Assembly: GCA_032718865.1 (NCBI GenBank)
Contig: JALUTQ010000040.1
Location: 1,302,001-1,366,000 of the forward strand
DNA length: 64,000 bases
Direction of reading: 5' to 3'
DNA from: Tilletia caries
Lineage: Eukaryota > Basidiomycota > Exobasidiomycetes > Tilletiales > Tilletiaceae
Position 1 is the first letter of the stretch; each line of letters opens with the position of its first letter. Below, piece after piece: positions 36,778 to 45,792 of this stretch. The translations under genes and the position numbers were made by a program. The notes below the pieces were generated by a model. It saw only the letters and a program-made list of their open reading frames with translations. It was not told the origin of the DNA and did no database searches.

Positions 36778-36871
36778 CTCAGGCTGCCTGCGGCACGGCT
36801 TCAGCCGCTTGTCACTTCCATTTCAAGTCGGCTCGACAAGCACACACGTGACACACCGCAGGCAGCCTGAG
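36778..36871 (-). repeat. Foldback (MITE-like) repeat, copy B
   Basis: Perfect 16-bp arms CTCAGGCTGCCTGCGG and CCGCAGGCAGCCTGAG enclose 62 bp. The exact inverse of the 28-bp core of copy A lies at 36813-36840, inside a smaller GCTTGTC/GACAAGC hairpin. The arms resemble those of copy A (TCAGGC start). Confidence 0.72.
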
Positions 36872-37799
36872 TTTCTGAGGCTAACTCTATACGCTAATCA
36901 GTGGGGCGGCGATGAGCTTAGGGCCCGAAGACCGAGGGCTTGAGGCTTGAGGCGGTAAAGCAGCAGCATAGCTTGGAGTGCTCTAGCTTAAGCAGTCTGC
37001 TGATCGCCTATTATTAGTTATTACCTGGGAGGTCATAGCATGAGTTTATGATGATTTGCAGATCACTCTTTGAACGTAAAGCGTGGCCTGCTGCCTGGAA
37101 CCGCGGAGTACATGTTGCGTATGCACCATTATTAGGCGTACGTACATACTCGCAAGAGGAACTTACATTTTTAAGCTTTCGACAGCATTATCAAATCAAC
37201 AAACGATCAGTGCATTGAACGTGAGGCGCAGTGGTTAATATTAGTAGGCGTCAGGCGCTTGCGGCTTGAGAGGTAAGCACCGTCTCCAGATCCGCGATCC
37301 CAGGCCCCAGCCCCCAGGTCCCAGCGAGTGGCACAAAGAGCATATTATGTGCTGGCAGAAACCATCACGTAGCACAGAAGCAACACTTTAGACGATCAAG
37401 CGCTCTTAGTTTCGCTGCTCAGCGCTCAGCGCTCAGCAGCGAGTCGAACAACAGGCGGTAGGATTCTTAGGAAATACTCGACGCTCGGCAGCTTCCACTG
37501 ACTACTGACTGACCATTGACTGCTGGCCAGCTGCCCTGCTCACTGCTGGTCGCTGAGGCGCTGAGGCCGCGCGGCCGCGTCCCACTTCCGCCTCACGAAG
37601 TCGCATAACAATCGCCATGCTGGGTACGTGGTAGGTATACATAGCAGCCTGCAGGAACTACTATGAAGTATGAAATATGAACCATGCAGCGCGCGTTGCG
37701 TTATATTATTTACAACGTGTCTTGTAAATTTAATATGTATCGGAACAAACAAACAGAGAAGGAGACAAAGACAAACAAACAAAGGAGTGCAACGCTTAC

Positions 37800-37899
37800 T
37801 GTGGAATCTGACTTGGTAGTTCATTGCTAGGAAGGAAGAGAAGATTCTACGACGATAAGGACACGCTGCACCGTCGGTCCCACGGACCGGTTCTCCACA
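37800..37899 (-). repeat. 3' LTR of the copia element
   Basis: 100 bp, no difference from the 5' copy by direct reading. Preceded outside by CTTAC and flanked inside by the polypurine tract. Confidence 0.95.
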
Positions 37900-37908
37900 C
37901 TCCCTCTC
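37900..37908 (-). other. Polypurine tract
   Basis: The minus strand reads GAGAGGGAG immediately before the 3' LTR, the usual place for second-strand priming. Confidence 0.75.
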
Positions 37909-37956
37909 AGCGTAGTCCGCCATCGCATGCCTGCCTGTTCTCACTCCCTCTGCTTC

Positions 37957-39300
37957 CTAGCCGCTTCCCCTGAAATCCAACCCAATCCGTCTTCCGTGCT
38001 CCGTATTCTTGACCTGGCCGAGCGCCTTGGTGAAAGCGTCCGCAGGGTTCAGGTCCGTTGCGACGTAGTCGAAAGCGAATGCTCCTTTCCCACTCTGCTC
38101 CCGGACCCAGTGGTGCACTATGTCGATGTGCTTGCTCCGGTTGTGGTGGGAGCCGGGGCTCTTCACCAGCTTGATCGCGGCCTGGTTGTCACAATGGATC
38201 TTGATCGTCCCGCAGTGCTGACCGGCTGCCGTGAGCGCTCCCTTGAGCAGCATTGCTTCCCGTCCTGCAACTCCTGCCGCAATGTACTCTGCCTCAGCCG
38301 TCGATAGGGCAACCGCTCCCTGCTTGCGTGCGCCCCACGACACAGCACCGCCGTTCATCGTGAACACGAACCCAGATGTTGACCGTCGGTCATCCTTGTC
38401 CGCCGCCCAGTCGGAATCCACGAACCCGACAATCTCGGTCGCGGTGCTCCCTCCGAAGGTAAGTCGCGTTGCTGACGAGCCTCGCAGGTACCGGAGGCCT
38501 CGCCATGCGGCAGACAAGTGTTCCTCGGTCGGGTCGGCATTGAACTTGCCGAGGGCGGAGACCAGGAAGGCGAGATCGGGACGCGTTCCCTGCGCCAGGT
38601 ACGCTAGGCATCCAACGATCGCCAGGTACAGGGCTCGGTCGCACCGAGTGTCTCCCTCCTTCGCCTGCCGGAGCTGGTTCTTGGCCTCCATGGGCGTCTT
38701 CGCGTGCTTGCACTTGTCCATTCCGAAGCGCTCAAGGACCTCGTCCGCGTATCGCTCCTGATCGAGGTGGATCGTGCCTGCCTTGCGGTCCCTGGTGACT
38801 CGGATGCCGAGAACGTGGTGAACAGGGCCGAGGTCCGTGCCCTTGAAAAGGCCCATCAGTTCCTTCTTGACTCCCTCGATGTCTGCGCCCTGAGGTGTCG
38901 CTACGATTATGTCGTCCACGTAGACGAGGAGCATTGCTGTGCGCTCCCCGTCACGGACGAAGATCGTCGGGTCGAACTCGCATTGCAGGAAACCAATCGA
39001 GTCGAGCGCGTCTCGGAGCGCGGCGTGCCAGTCGTGCCCGGACTGCTTGAGGCCGTATAGCGCGAGTCGCAGCTTTAGGACCTCGTCGGGCAGGGCCTCG
39101 ACCCCCTCCGGGACCTCCATATAAATGTCGTGCTTGAGTTTGGCGTTGAGGTACGCGGTCTCGAAGTCGATTTGATGGAGTTCGAGGTCGAGCGCGGCGG
39201 AGAGGGAACAGAACAGCCTGAGGATCTGAAGGCGGGAGGTGGGGGCGAAGGTTTCGTCGTAGTCGACTCCGTGGATCTGTGTGAAGCCGCGAGCGACCAA
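37957..39300 (-). CDS. Copia reverse transcriptase and RNase H portion
   Basis: 447 codons in frame, with no proper ATG because it is the continuation of pol. It opens with VARGFTQIHGVDYDETFAP and has the catalytic YVDD box (MLLVYVDDIIVA). RNase H motifs follow: FVDSDWAADKDDRRSTSG, STAEAEYIA, CDNQAAIKL and RSKHIDI. The stop lies about 50 bp from the polypurine tract. All recognised catalytic residues are present. Confidence 0.92.
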   Translation of the reverse strand: MVARGFTQIHGVDYDETFAPTSRLQILRLFCSLSAALDLELHQIDFETAYLNAKLKHDIYMEVPEGVEALPDEVLKLRLALYGLKQSGHDWHAALRDALDSIGFLQCEFDPTIFVRDGERTAMLLVYVDDIIVATPQGADIEGVKKELMGLFKGTDLGPVHHVLGIRVTRDRKAGTIHLDQERYADEVLERFGMDKCKHAKTPMEAKNQLRQAKEGDTRCDRALYLAIVGCLAYLAQGTRPDLAFLVSALGKFNADPTEEHLSAAWRGLRYLRGSSATRLTFGGSTATEIVGFVDSDWAADKDDRRSTSGFVFTMNGGAVSWGARKQGAVALSTAEAEYIAAGVAGREAMLLKGALTAAGQHCGTIKIHCDNQAAIKLVKSPGSHHNRSKHIDIVHHWVREQSGKGAFAFDYVATDLNPADAFTKALGQVKNTEHGRRIGLDFRGSG

Positions 39301-40162
39301 CCTGCCTTTGTACTTTTTGGATGGTGGCGTCAGCGTTTCGCTTGATGCGGAGTACCCACTTTGATGTCACCAGATTGACTCCCTCTGGCACCTTAACCAT
39401 CTCCCACGTCCCTCGTTCCGCATGCGACTGAAGCTCTTTCCGCATCGCCGCGTCCCATTCCGGCCAATCTGGCCTCGCCATTGCCTCGCCTACCGTGCGC
39501 GGGTCGCCGTACGGCACATCGCTTGGGTCCAATACCGCATAGCAGATGTCGCCTGGCTCCTTTCGCTTCCTTCCCGGCGGCAGCTCCATCAGCTCCGCGT
39601 CTAGTCCCGCTAGCCTCGCACTCCTCCTCTCCTGCCCACCCTGAATCCCAGCACCAGTCTGAGCGACGGCGCCTATCGCCTCGCCCCTCTGCCTTCCGTC
39701 CGTGCCATTGTGGGCTGGGCCGACAGCGCTTCCCGCTTCGCCCCCCTGCGTACCTCCGCTTCCTTCTGCTGACCCGTCTGCTTGTGTGGTGGTCGCCCTT
39801 GTTGCGCTCGTCGCCGCCGAAGCTCGCAGGAGCGTGATTGCCTGGCCGAGCACGGCTTGGGACAAGGTTCGGCCTTGGGCCAGAGACTCCATCGTCGCCC
39901 GCGCCGGCTCTGGGACTGTCCCACGGTCCAGAGCGGCCTGAATGCGGCTGCGGAGGGGAGGTTCTGCTCGGATTGTGGTGGTGGTTGCTACGGGCGTCGT
40001 CACCGTTGTCGCTGCTGAGCCGCCAGGCACAATCGGCGGCGCAGTCCCCTCATCAAACGCGGAGAGTTCTCGCTCGCGCTCGGCTGCACGCTCGGCACGC
40101 GCGTCGCGAAGAAGAGCCGGGCCATCGCCGTCAACATCGAATACCACTGAATGCTCGACCAC
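38951..40162 (-). pseudogene. Copia pol, linker to start of reverse transcriptase (frame-shifted segment)
   Basis: The open frame continues the polyprotein after the first break: an Ala/Arg-rich linker, then PEWDAAMRKELQSHAERGTW and VTSKWVLRIKRNAD, the start of the copia reverse transcriptase domain. At about 39315, in an A5 run, the RT frame moves again; downstream residues of this frame are meaningless. No start codon of its own is expected. Confidence 0.85.
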
Positions 40163-40163
40163 C

Positions 40164-42392
40164 TCAACTCGCTTGACTGGGTCCCACAGGCGAGAAGCCC
40201 CCTTGAATGCGGGACCGAGGTAGATGCACGGGCGTGATTTGGGAGAGAACTTTCCATTTCGTTGGGGGGGTGGGGATCATGGCCCATGCAGTACATCCGA
40301 AGGGCTTCAACTCGGTTCTTTTTGGTGGCGTGCCGTACAGAGCCTCATGTGGCGTCTGACCGTCGGGCAGGCCCGTTGCTGGCAGCATATTCTTGATCCG
40401 TGCTGCCGTCGCCGCTGCCGCCGGCCAGAAGAACATGGGCAGGTCCGCTGCAATCAACATCGTTCTCGTCATTTCCGTCACCGTACGCACTGCTCGCTCC
40501 GCCACGCCGTTGCTCTGTGGGGCATATCGAGGTGAGGTCTCGTGCTTGACCCCATTCTTCCGCCAGTACTCCTGCACTTCCTGAGCCCCCAGTTCCAACG
40601 CACCGTCCGTCCTGATGGATGTGACCGGCTTGCTTGGGAACTCCTTGGTGAACCACGTATGAAACGCCATCAGATGCTTCGTGGCCTGGGCCTTTGAGGT
40701 CAACCCCTTGAACCATACGTGGTGGGAGTAATCGCAGTTGATGACCAAGCCGAACTTAATCCCGTCGAGTAACTCCTGCAGGTTGACAGGCCCGAAGATG
40801 TCAGCATGGATCTTCTTCCCAGCCCGGTCTGCTCGCTCGCCGATCTCCAAGCGGGGATGTCTTGTTCGGGCGAGCTTACCTGCTGCACAGGCAGAGCAGA
40901 AGCCGATGCTCCCTATCGTCGAGGGCATGCCGATGACCCTTCCCGACTTGGCCAGGGTCTCGAGTCGCTTCTGCCCGCAGTGACCGGTGCAGTTGTGGAA
41001 GTATGCTGCTTGGGGGTCGACCTTGACTATGCCCACGATGAGTGCGTTGTCGGCAGGGACTGGCGACAGCGAGACGACCCAGTTCTGTCCGTTGTTCTTG
41101 GCCTTGAGGATCGTCTTGCCCGAGACTGTGTGAACGACGCTCGCTTCTCGATCCTCGAAGGTGATACGGAAGCCACTGCTCGTCAACCGCTTTCCACCGA
41201 TCAGGTTCCCGACAACCGACGGGCAGTGTGCCACGTCCCGAAGCTTGATGCGCTCGCCGTTGCTGTTGATCACGGTCAGATCGCCGTAACCCGTGACCGG
41301 CATCAGTCCTCCGTCCGCACAATGGATCCCAGCGTCCTTGGGTGCCTTCTTGAAGCCGACGAGGTGGGAGGCGTCGGACACAATGTGCGGGGAAGCTGCT
41401 GTGTCGAGGATGAAGTCGTTTTTGCCTACCGAGTCTGGGCTGGCTGCGATGAAGGCGTAGTCGAAGTCGAAGTCGGCTGTGTCTACCACGACGGGAGCGA
41501 GTACCGGCGGCGCGGAGCCAGAGAAGGCATCCGATGCTGCTGCTGCTGTGTCTTGTGTTTGTTGCGGGTTCGCCTTCTTCCTGAGGGCGGCGAACTGTTC
41601 CGCGTAGGGGCACTCTGCCTTGGTGTGGCCCTTCTTCTCGCAGTCCCAGCACTTGTACGGAAAGGGACTGCTACTGTTGGGTGAGGACTTCGCGCCTCCG
41701 GGCTTGGACCCGCGGGGCGCTTGCTGGCCACCGCTTCTGCTTGCGGGGCTCCTCTGAAAGACCGCAAAGGCGGCATCTTGCCGATCCTTCGCGTCTTGTT
41801 CTTCTTCGCGCATGAGGGCGCGCTCTTCTTCGTAGATGCTGAGCCGCAGGTCGTCCCACTTGCTTGTCGTTCGCTGCGTCCGGACGAAGTGTCGAAACTG
41901 GACGGGCAGGTGCTGCAGGAGCTGGACGCAGCGCTTCTGCTCGCTGAGGCCGTGCTCCATGTCTTCGAGTCGGTCGTGCATCTCCTCGACCTCTCCGATC
42001 CAGTTTCGGATGGGCGAGGTCGGCTTCTTGAGGAGGTCTTCGTACTGGCGCTCGGCCTCGAGGATCGCAGGGAGAGACTTGCTGACGAACTCCGTCCGCA
42101 GGTGCTCGAAGACCGCCTTGGCCGTGGTGATCTTGTGGAGCCCGTTCCGGATCCTCTTGGTGCAGGACAGGGCGATAACGCTAAAGGCGCGGTCGTTCCG
42201 GAGCTCCCAGTCGGCCTTGGCTGCATCGTCTGCATCGTCTTCGGGGGGGATGCCGGGTTCGACGGGCTTCCAGCACCCGTTGCCCTTGAGGGTCGTCCGG
42301 ACGGAGAAGGCGAAGTCCTTCCAGTTGGTCCCGTCGAACTCGGGGACCGCCTTGCGCATGGTCTCGACGGAGGTGATTTTGCTGTCAGACAT
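40164..42392 (-). CDS. Copia gag, protease and integrase portion
   Basis: 742 codons from ATG 42392. Residues about 15-210 form a UBN2-type gag region. A CCHC zinc knuckle follows (C248, C251, H256, C261). The aspartic protease motif is FILDTAASPHI with D330 (copia usually has LDSGA). The integrase has a His/Cys zinc-binding domain and a D-D-E core: HADIFGP, SIRTDGALEL and NGVAERAVRT. The frame leaves the true pol frame at a C7 run (G7 at 40264-40270 on the plus strand), so the last about 30 residues before the stop are out of frame. The following pol segment continues in another frame. Confidence 0.92.
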   Translation of the reverse strand: MSDSKITSVETMRKAVPEFDGTNWKDFAFSVRTTLKGNGCWKPVEPGIPPEDDADDAAKADWELRNDRAFSVIALSCTKRIRNGLHKITTAKAVFEHLRTEFVSKSLPAILEAERQYEDLLKKPTSPIRNWIGEVEEMHDRLEDMEHGLSEQKRCVQLLQHLPVQFRHFVRTQRTTSKWDDLRLSIYEEERALMREEEQDAKDRQDAAFAVFQRSPASRSGGQQAPRGSKPGGAKSSPNSSSPFPYKCWDCEKKGHTKAECPYAEQFAALRKKANPQQTQDTAAAASDAFSGSAPPVLAPVVVDTADFDFDYAFIAASPDSVGKNDFILDTAASPHIVSDASHLVGFKKAPKDAGIHCADGGLMPVTGYGDLTVINSNGERIKLRDVAHCPSVVGNLIGGKRLTSSGFRITFEDREASVVHTVSGKTILKAKNNGQNWVVSLSPVPADNALIVGIVKVDPQAAYFHNCTGHCGQKRLETLAKSGRVIGMPSTIGSIGFCSACAAGKLARTRHPRLEIGERADRAGKKIHADIFGPVNLQELLDGIKFGLVINCDYSHHVWFKGLTSKAQATKHLMAFHTWFTKEFPSKPVTSIRTDGALELGAQEVQEYWRKNGVKHETSPRYAPQSNGVAERAVRTVTEMTRTMLIAADLPMFFWPAAAATAARIKNMLPATGLPDGQTPHEALYGTPPKRTELKPFGCTAWAMIPTPPTKWKVLSQITPVHLPRSRIQGGFSPVGPSQAS

Positions 42393-42439
42393 CTTGAAGG
42401 GTGAGTTGGTGAAGTCTTTCCGCTCAGGGGTGGAGTGTT

Positions 42440-42451
42440 GGGCTCATAACC
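42440..42451 (-). other. Primer-binding site (half-tRNA-iMet type)
   Basis: The minus strand reads GGTTATGAGCCC directly after the 5' LTR. Its complement GGGCTCATAACC is the anticodon-arm sequence of eukaryotic initiator tRNA-Met (CAU in the loop), not the tRNA 3' end. Copia elements are known to prime from an internal cleavage product of tRNA-iMet. Confidence 0.8.
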
Positions 42452-42551
42452 TGTGGAATCTGACTTGGTAGTTCATTGCTAGGAAGGAAGAGAAGATTCT
42501 ACGACGATAAGGACACGCTGCACCGTCGGTCCCACGGACCGGTTCTCCACA
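42452..42551 (-). repeat. 5' LTR of the copia element
   Basis: 100 bp, identical to 37800-37899, bounded by TG...CA and the CTTAC duplication. It holds a small hairpin (CGGTCC-CAC-GGACCG). Very short for a full-length copia LTR. Confidence 0.95.
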
Positions 42552-43354
42552 CTTACCTAACGTAAACGTTACATACTCGTACGCTCGCCGCTCACCATGT
42601 ACTCCGAATGCTCCCTACTTAGTAACTTAGTACTCAGTACTCAGTACTCACATCCCACATCTAACCGCCGCTCACCAGTGATTGGGCGTGAGAATGAGTC
42701 GCTCGTTCCTCGAGACCTGCTTCGCCATTGGCGCATCGGCCATCGGCTGAGTTGCAACGACAACGCTGCTGCTTCCTGTCAGGCGAAAGAGAAAGAAGGG
42801 AACATGCTCATTTGCCAAAGGGCAAACGAGCGCCGCTTATGCGCTCGCAAGTCGCAGCAGTGACCGGAGGGCGGAGACCGGTAACCAGCTGACCGGTGGG
42901 CTGTCAAGTACTTTGCCAAGGCAGATAGAGAGCTGCTTTATGCGGTTGTGCCCCTGAAGCTGACAGCTGGCATTGAATTATGCCCACACTATACTCCACA
43001 GCCTGCAAGACTATACTCACATCTCACATCTCGCCTCACAGCTGGCAACTATCTAATCTCGCGGTCCCGCCCCGCTCGGGCGCTACCACCCCACTAGGCC
43101 ACCACCACTGGTCATTTACTGTCCGATGCGTACTTCGATTATATTGGTGTCACTTTTTTCCCACCCATCCGTGTGTCAAACACGGTATGCAATCTATGCA
43201 TTCCTGCAGGTGACAGGTCCAACTTAAGACCAGGTCTTATCACTCTGCAGCCAGACTCGCTACCGTAATCGTCCACACAAGTCGTAACTCGTACCGCCCC
43301 TACGCACCGCGGATAACGCATTCATTTGTCGACCATTTCTTATTAGTAACAAAT
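42552..43354. other. Spacer between copia and Harbinger elements
   Basis: No gene. It starts with the CTTAC target duplication and has 2.9 copies of TACTCAG at 42631-42650. The part near 43320-43354 is rich in CATTT/AAATG and may already belong to the Harbinger end. Confidence 0.5.
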
Positions 43355-44342
43355 GGGGTCATTTGGGGCCCCCAGCCAAATGCTTTTCCGTCCTGCTTTC
43401 CAATGCTTTTTTTTTCGAATGCTTCCACAAATGCGAGCATTTGTCAAGCTCAAAAAATGGTCGCGCAAATGACCGCCCTGTGTGTGCATCGGGTCACTGC
43501 CGCTCCATCCTCACCGCCTCACCGTTCCTGGCGGCGTCACCCGTTTGTCCGTCTGTGCGGACACCCGTCCGTCCTGGTGTCCTCAGGTTGCAGCCCCTGT
43601 CCCTACAAGCCTGCACACAGGTGACTACATCCTCAGCGTGTCATCCATTCTCGTCACTCCTACGTAGAAATCGCGTTAAACGACGTTGTTGCGTCAACGA
43701 TCACCTTGCTCCATTTTGCTGCAGGGACGGTTCGGACTTAACATAAAAAAATTCCACGTGGGCTTCACTAACCATTCGCGGGGAGAAACGGCTGTTGCCA
43801 ACCAGGGACGGTAGACAGCCGGTAACCAGCGGCATGCAAATGGACGGCTTTGAAATAGGGGGTTTCGCGAGAAAATGAAGTACGAAAACGTACTTCGGAG
43901 ATATCGTGGGAGATGAGGTCTTTGTCGGCGTTTCGGCGTCTCCCCTAATTGAGTACGTCAAGTTTGTCGTGTGTGCCAAAACGCTGATCGGACCGCCATT
44001 TTGGCACACTTCATCTTCATCGTACTTCACGTCAACCGGCTGCACCGCGTCCATCTTCCTCATCTTCTTCCTGCATCCATGACATTCTATCAGCTTCCAA
44101 CATACTCTTCTGGTTCCTTCGACGATCGTCGACGTCGGTCAAGATCTTCGCTTCCTCGGGGTGCGCGTCCAGCAGGTGCACGATAAGAAGGCAACGTCCA
44201 AGAATCACAGTGAGTTCAATACCTCCTCTTCTCAAGCCTCTACAGTTACCTCTCATTCCCCTGTTTCTCTTGCATCTTCACAGCTAGACGCCTCTTGAGT
44301 CTCGTTTCCTGCCCGTCAGCCCATCCAAAGCACGATTCGATC

Positions 44343-45635
44343 ATGGTCTACTCGGCAGGGGGCATTGGCAGCTCCCTGGCCAATCCGATCGAGCTATACT
44401 CTTCGCAATCGACGGGCCCTGCTCATTCTCAATCCACCTCGACTTCAATGTCCCAGTCGCAAGTTCACTCCTCGTCTCCGGGCCTCGTGCATGCAGGCAC
44501 CGGCAAACGTCAACGTCCAGTAGGCTCCGCGCGTCCGCATCGACAATGGACCGTAGAAGAGACCGTACACCTCGTTCGGCTGATTAAGGACAACCCCGCC
44601 TACCAGACCTCCTTCCTTCCCGGCCACAGCAAGAGCAAACTGGACGCCAACCTCAAGATGAAAGGCAACACCATGCTGCGGGCCATTTCGAAGGAGATCT
44701 TCGCCGAAGATGAGGCCAAAGATCCCGACCAGATTCGCGCCAAGATCACCGGCTTGGTCAAGAAGTACAACTCCGAGCTACAAGCGATGAGCGAAACGTG
44801 CAAGGGACTTCTCCTGTCGGAGATGAGGGACGGCCATGTCAAGACTCAGCGGGAGATCCTTCTCAAGCGCGTGCCGTGGTGGGACCTGATGCACGAAATG
44901 ATGAAGGACAGAGCTTCGTCTGATCCGGACATAGTCGTCACAGGAGCCGGCGAGATCGACACACAGGGCGGCGAAGCCGAGGACGACGAAGATATGGACG
45001 AATCTGAGAACGGGGATTCGAACGACGATGACGACGATCTGGCTGGTCTGTCGCAATACTCACGCGCGCGCCGACTTCTCGGACATGAAGACAACTTCGA
45101 TGAACTGGATGACGACGACGCTTCTGTGGCACGCGACTCTCAGTCCTTCCAAACTCCTCGCATAGGGAACCGCTCCGGATCTTCTCTGCCTGGTCTCGAG
45201 CGCCTTGCGGCTCAGTCATCGTCCGACGGAATGCGTGCGTCTGCTGTCAGTGCCCACGACTCCAACGCATCCTCAAGCCGCGCTTCCTCTAGCGCCCGTC
45301 GAGATGGTATCAAGACGAGCCGGACCCAAGACAAAGGAAAAGGTCGCGCCAAACCCAGCACAAGCAGCATCATCGACAGCGCGATCGAGGACCTGACGCA
45401 GCGATCGACTGAGGAAAGGGCAGCAATTATCGCGGAGCGAGAGCAAACGAAACGGCGCAAGCTGAACGTACGAGCGCAGGAACTGGAGCTGAAGTCCAAG
45501 CAGTGCGAGCGGGATATGGAGCTTCAGACCGCCCGCTTTACGCTCCTTGAGTCTCGCATCGACAATATCCTGGCGCTCCTTTCCACGGTTAATGTCAAGC
45601 TCGACTCCGTCATGTCCAAGCTCGCCGGTCGCTGA
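44343..45635 (+). CDS. Harbinger Myb/SANT-like DNA-binding protein
   Basis: Single exon of 430 codons from ATG 44343. Residues about 60-155 form a Myb/SANT-like domain (RQWTVEETVHLVRLIKDNP, LPGHSKSKLDANLKMKGNTM, IRAKITGLVKKYNSEL). An acidic tract rich in Asp/Glu (about 205-235), a Ser-rich region with basic patches and a C-terminal coiled coil (about 355-430, EEREA/QEL-type heptads) follow. In Harbinger elements the second protein binds element ends and helps import the transposase. A possible 5' untranslated intron runs from GTGAGT near 44209 to the AG at 44282. It converges with the transposase gene; stops are 157 bp apart. Confidence 0.85.
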   Translation: MVYSAGGIGSSLANPIELYSSQSTGPAHSQSTSTSMSQSQVHSSSPGLVHAGTGKRQRPVGSARPHRQWTVEETVHLVRLIKDNPAYQTSFLPGHSKSKLDANLKMKGNTMLRAISKEIFAEDEAKDPDQIRAKITGLVKKYNSELQAMSETCKGLLLSEMRDGHVKTQREILLKRVPWWDLMHEMMKDRASSDPDIVVTGAGEIDTQGGEAEDDEDMDESENGDSNDDDDDLAGLSQYSRARRLLGHEDNFDELDDDDASVARDSQSFQTPRIGNRSGSSLPGLERLAAQSSSDGMRASAVSAHDSNASSSRASSSARRDGIKTSRTQDKGKGRAKPSTSSIIDSAIEDLTQRSTEERAAIIAEREQTKRRKLNVRAQELELKSKQCERDMELQTARFTLLESRIDNILALLSTVNVKLDSVMSKLAGR

Positions 45636-45792
45636 GAGCCAGACCTAAGGCGTTAGTCTGCCTCTGCCCTTGGCCCATTGCTCCAATGTAAACGCCCTAA
45701 GCCCCCCTCACAATCCACCACTCAATCTGAAATTCAAAATGATTCATGTCTATCAATCAAGTGTCATGCTATTGCAACCTGAGCATCAACTA

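Larger units (their letters stand above)
35075..37799. other. Gene-poor repeat-bearing region
   Basis: No supportable coding gene in 2.7 kb. It holds an imperfect direct repeat (35482-35583), two related foldback repeats (36181-36282 and 36778-36871), short simple repeats such as GCTCAGC near 37418-37440, and AT-richer sequence toward the copia insertion. Its composition resembles degenerate transposon sequence. Confidence 0.55.
37800..42551 (-). mobile_element. Ty1/copia LTR retrotransposon, structurally complete
   Basis: A 4,752-bp element on the minus strand: identical 100-bp LTRs (TGTGGA...TCCACA ends), a 5-bp target duplication CTTAC (37795-37799 and 42552-42556), a primer-binding site touching the 5' LTR, a polypurine tract touching the 3' LTR, and gag-pol in the copia order gag, protease, integrase, reverse transcriptase, RNase H. 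Identical LTRs mean recent insertion. The pol frame is broken twice, both times at mononucleotide runs. Confidence 0.95.
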
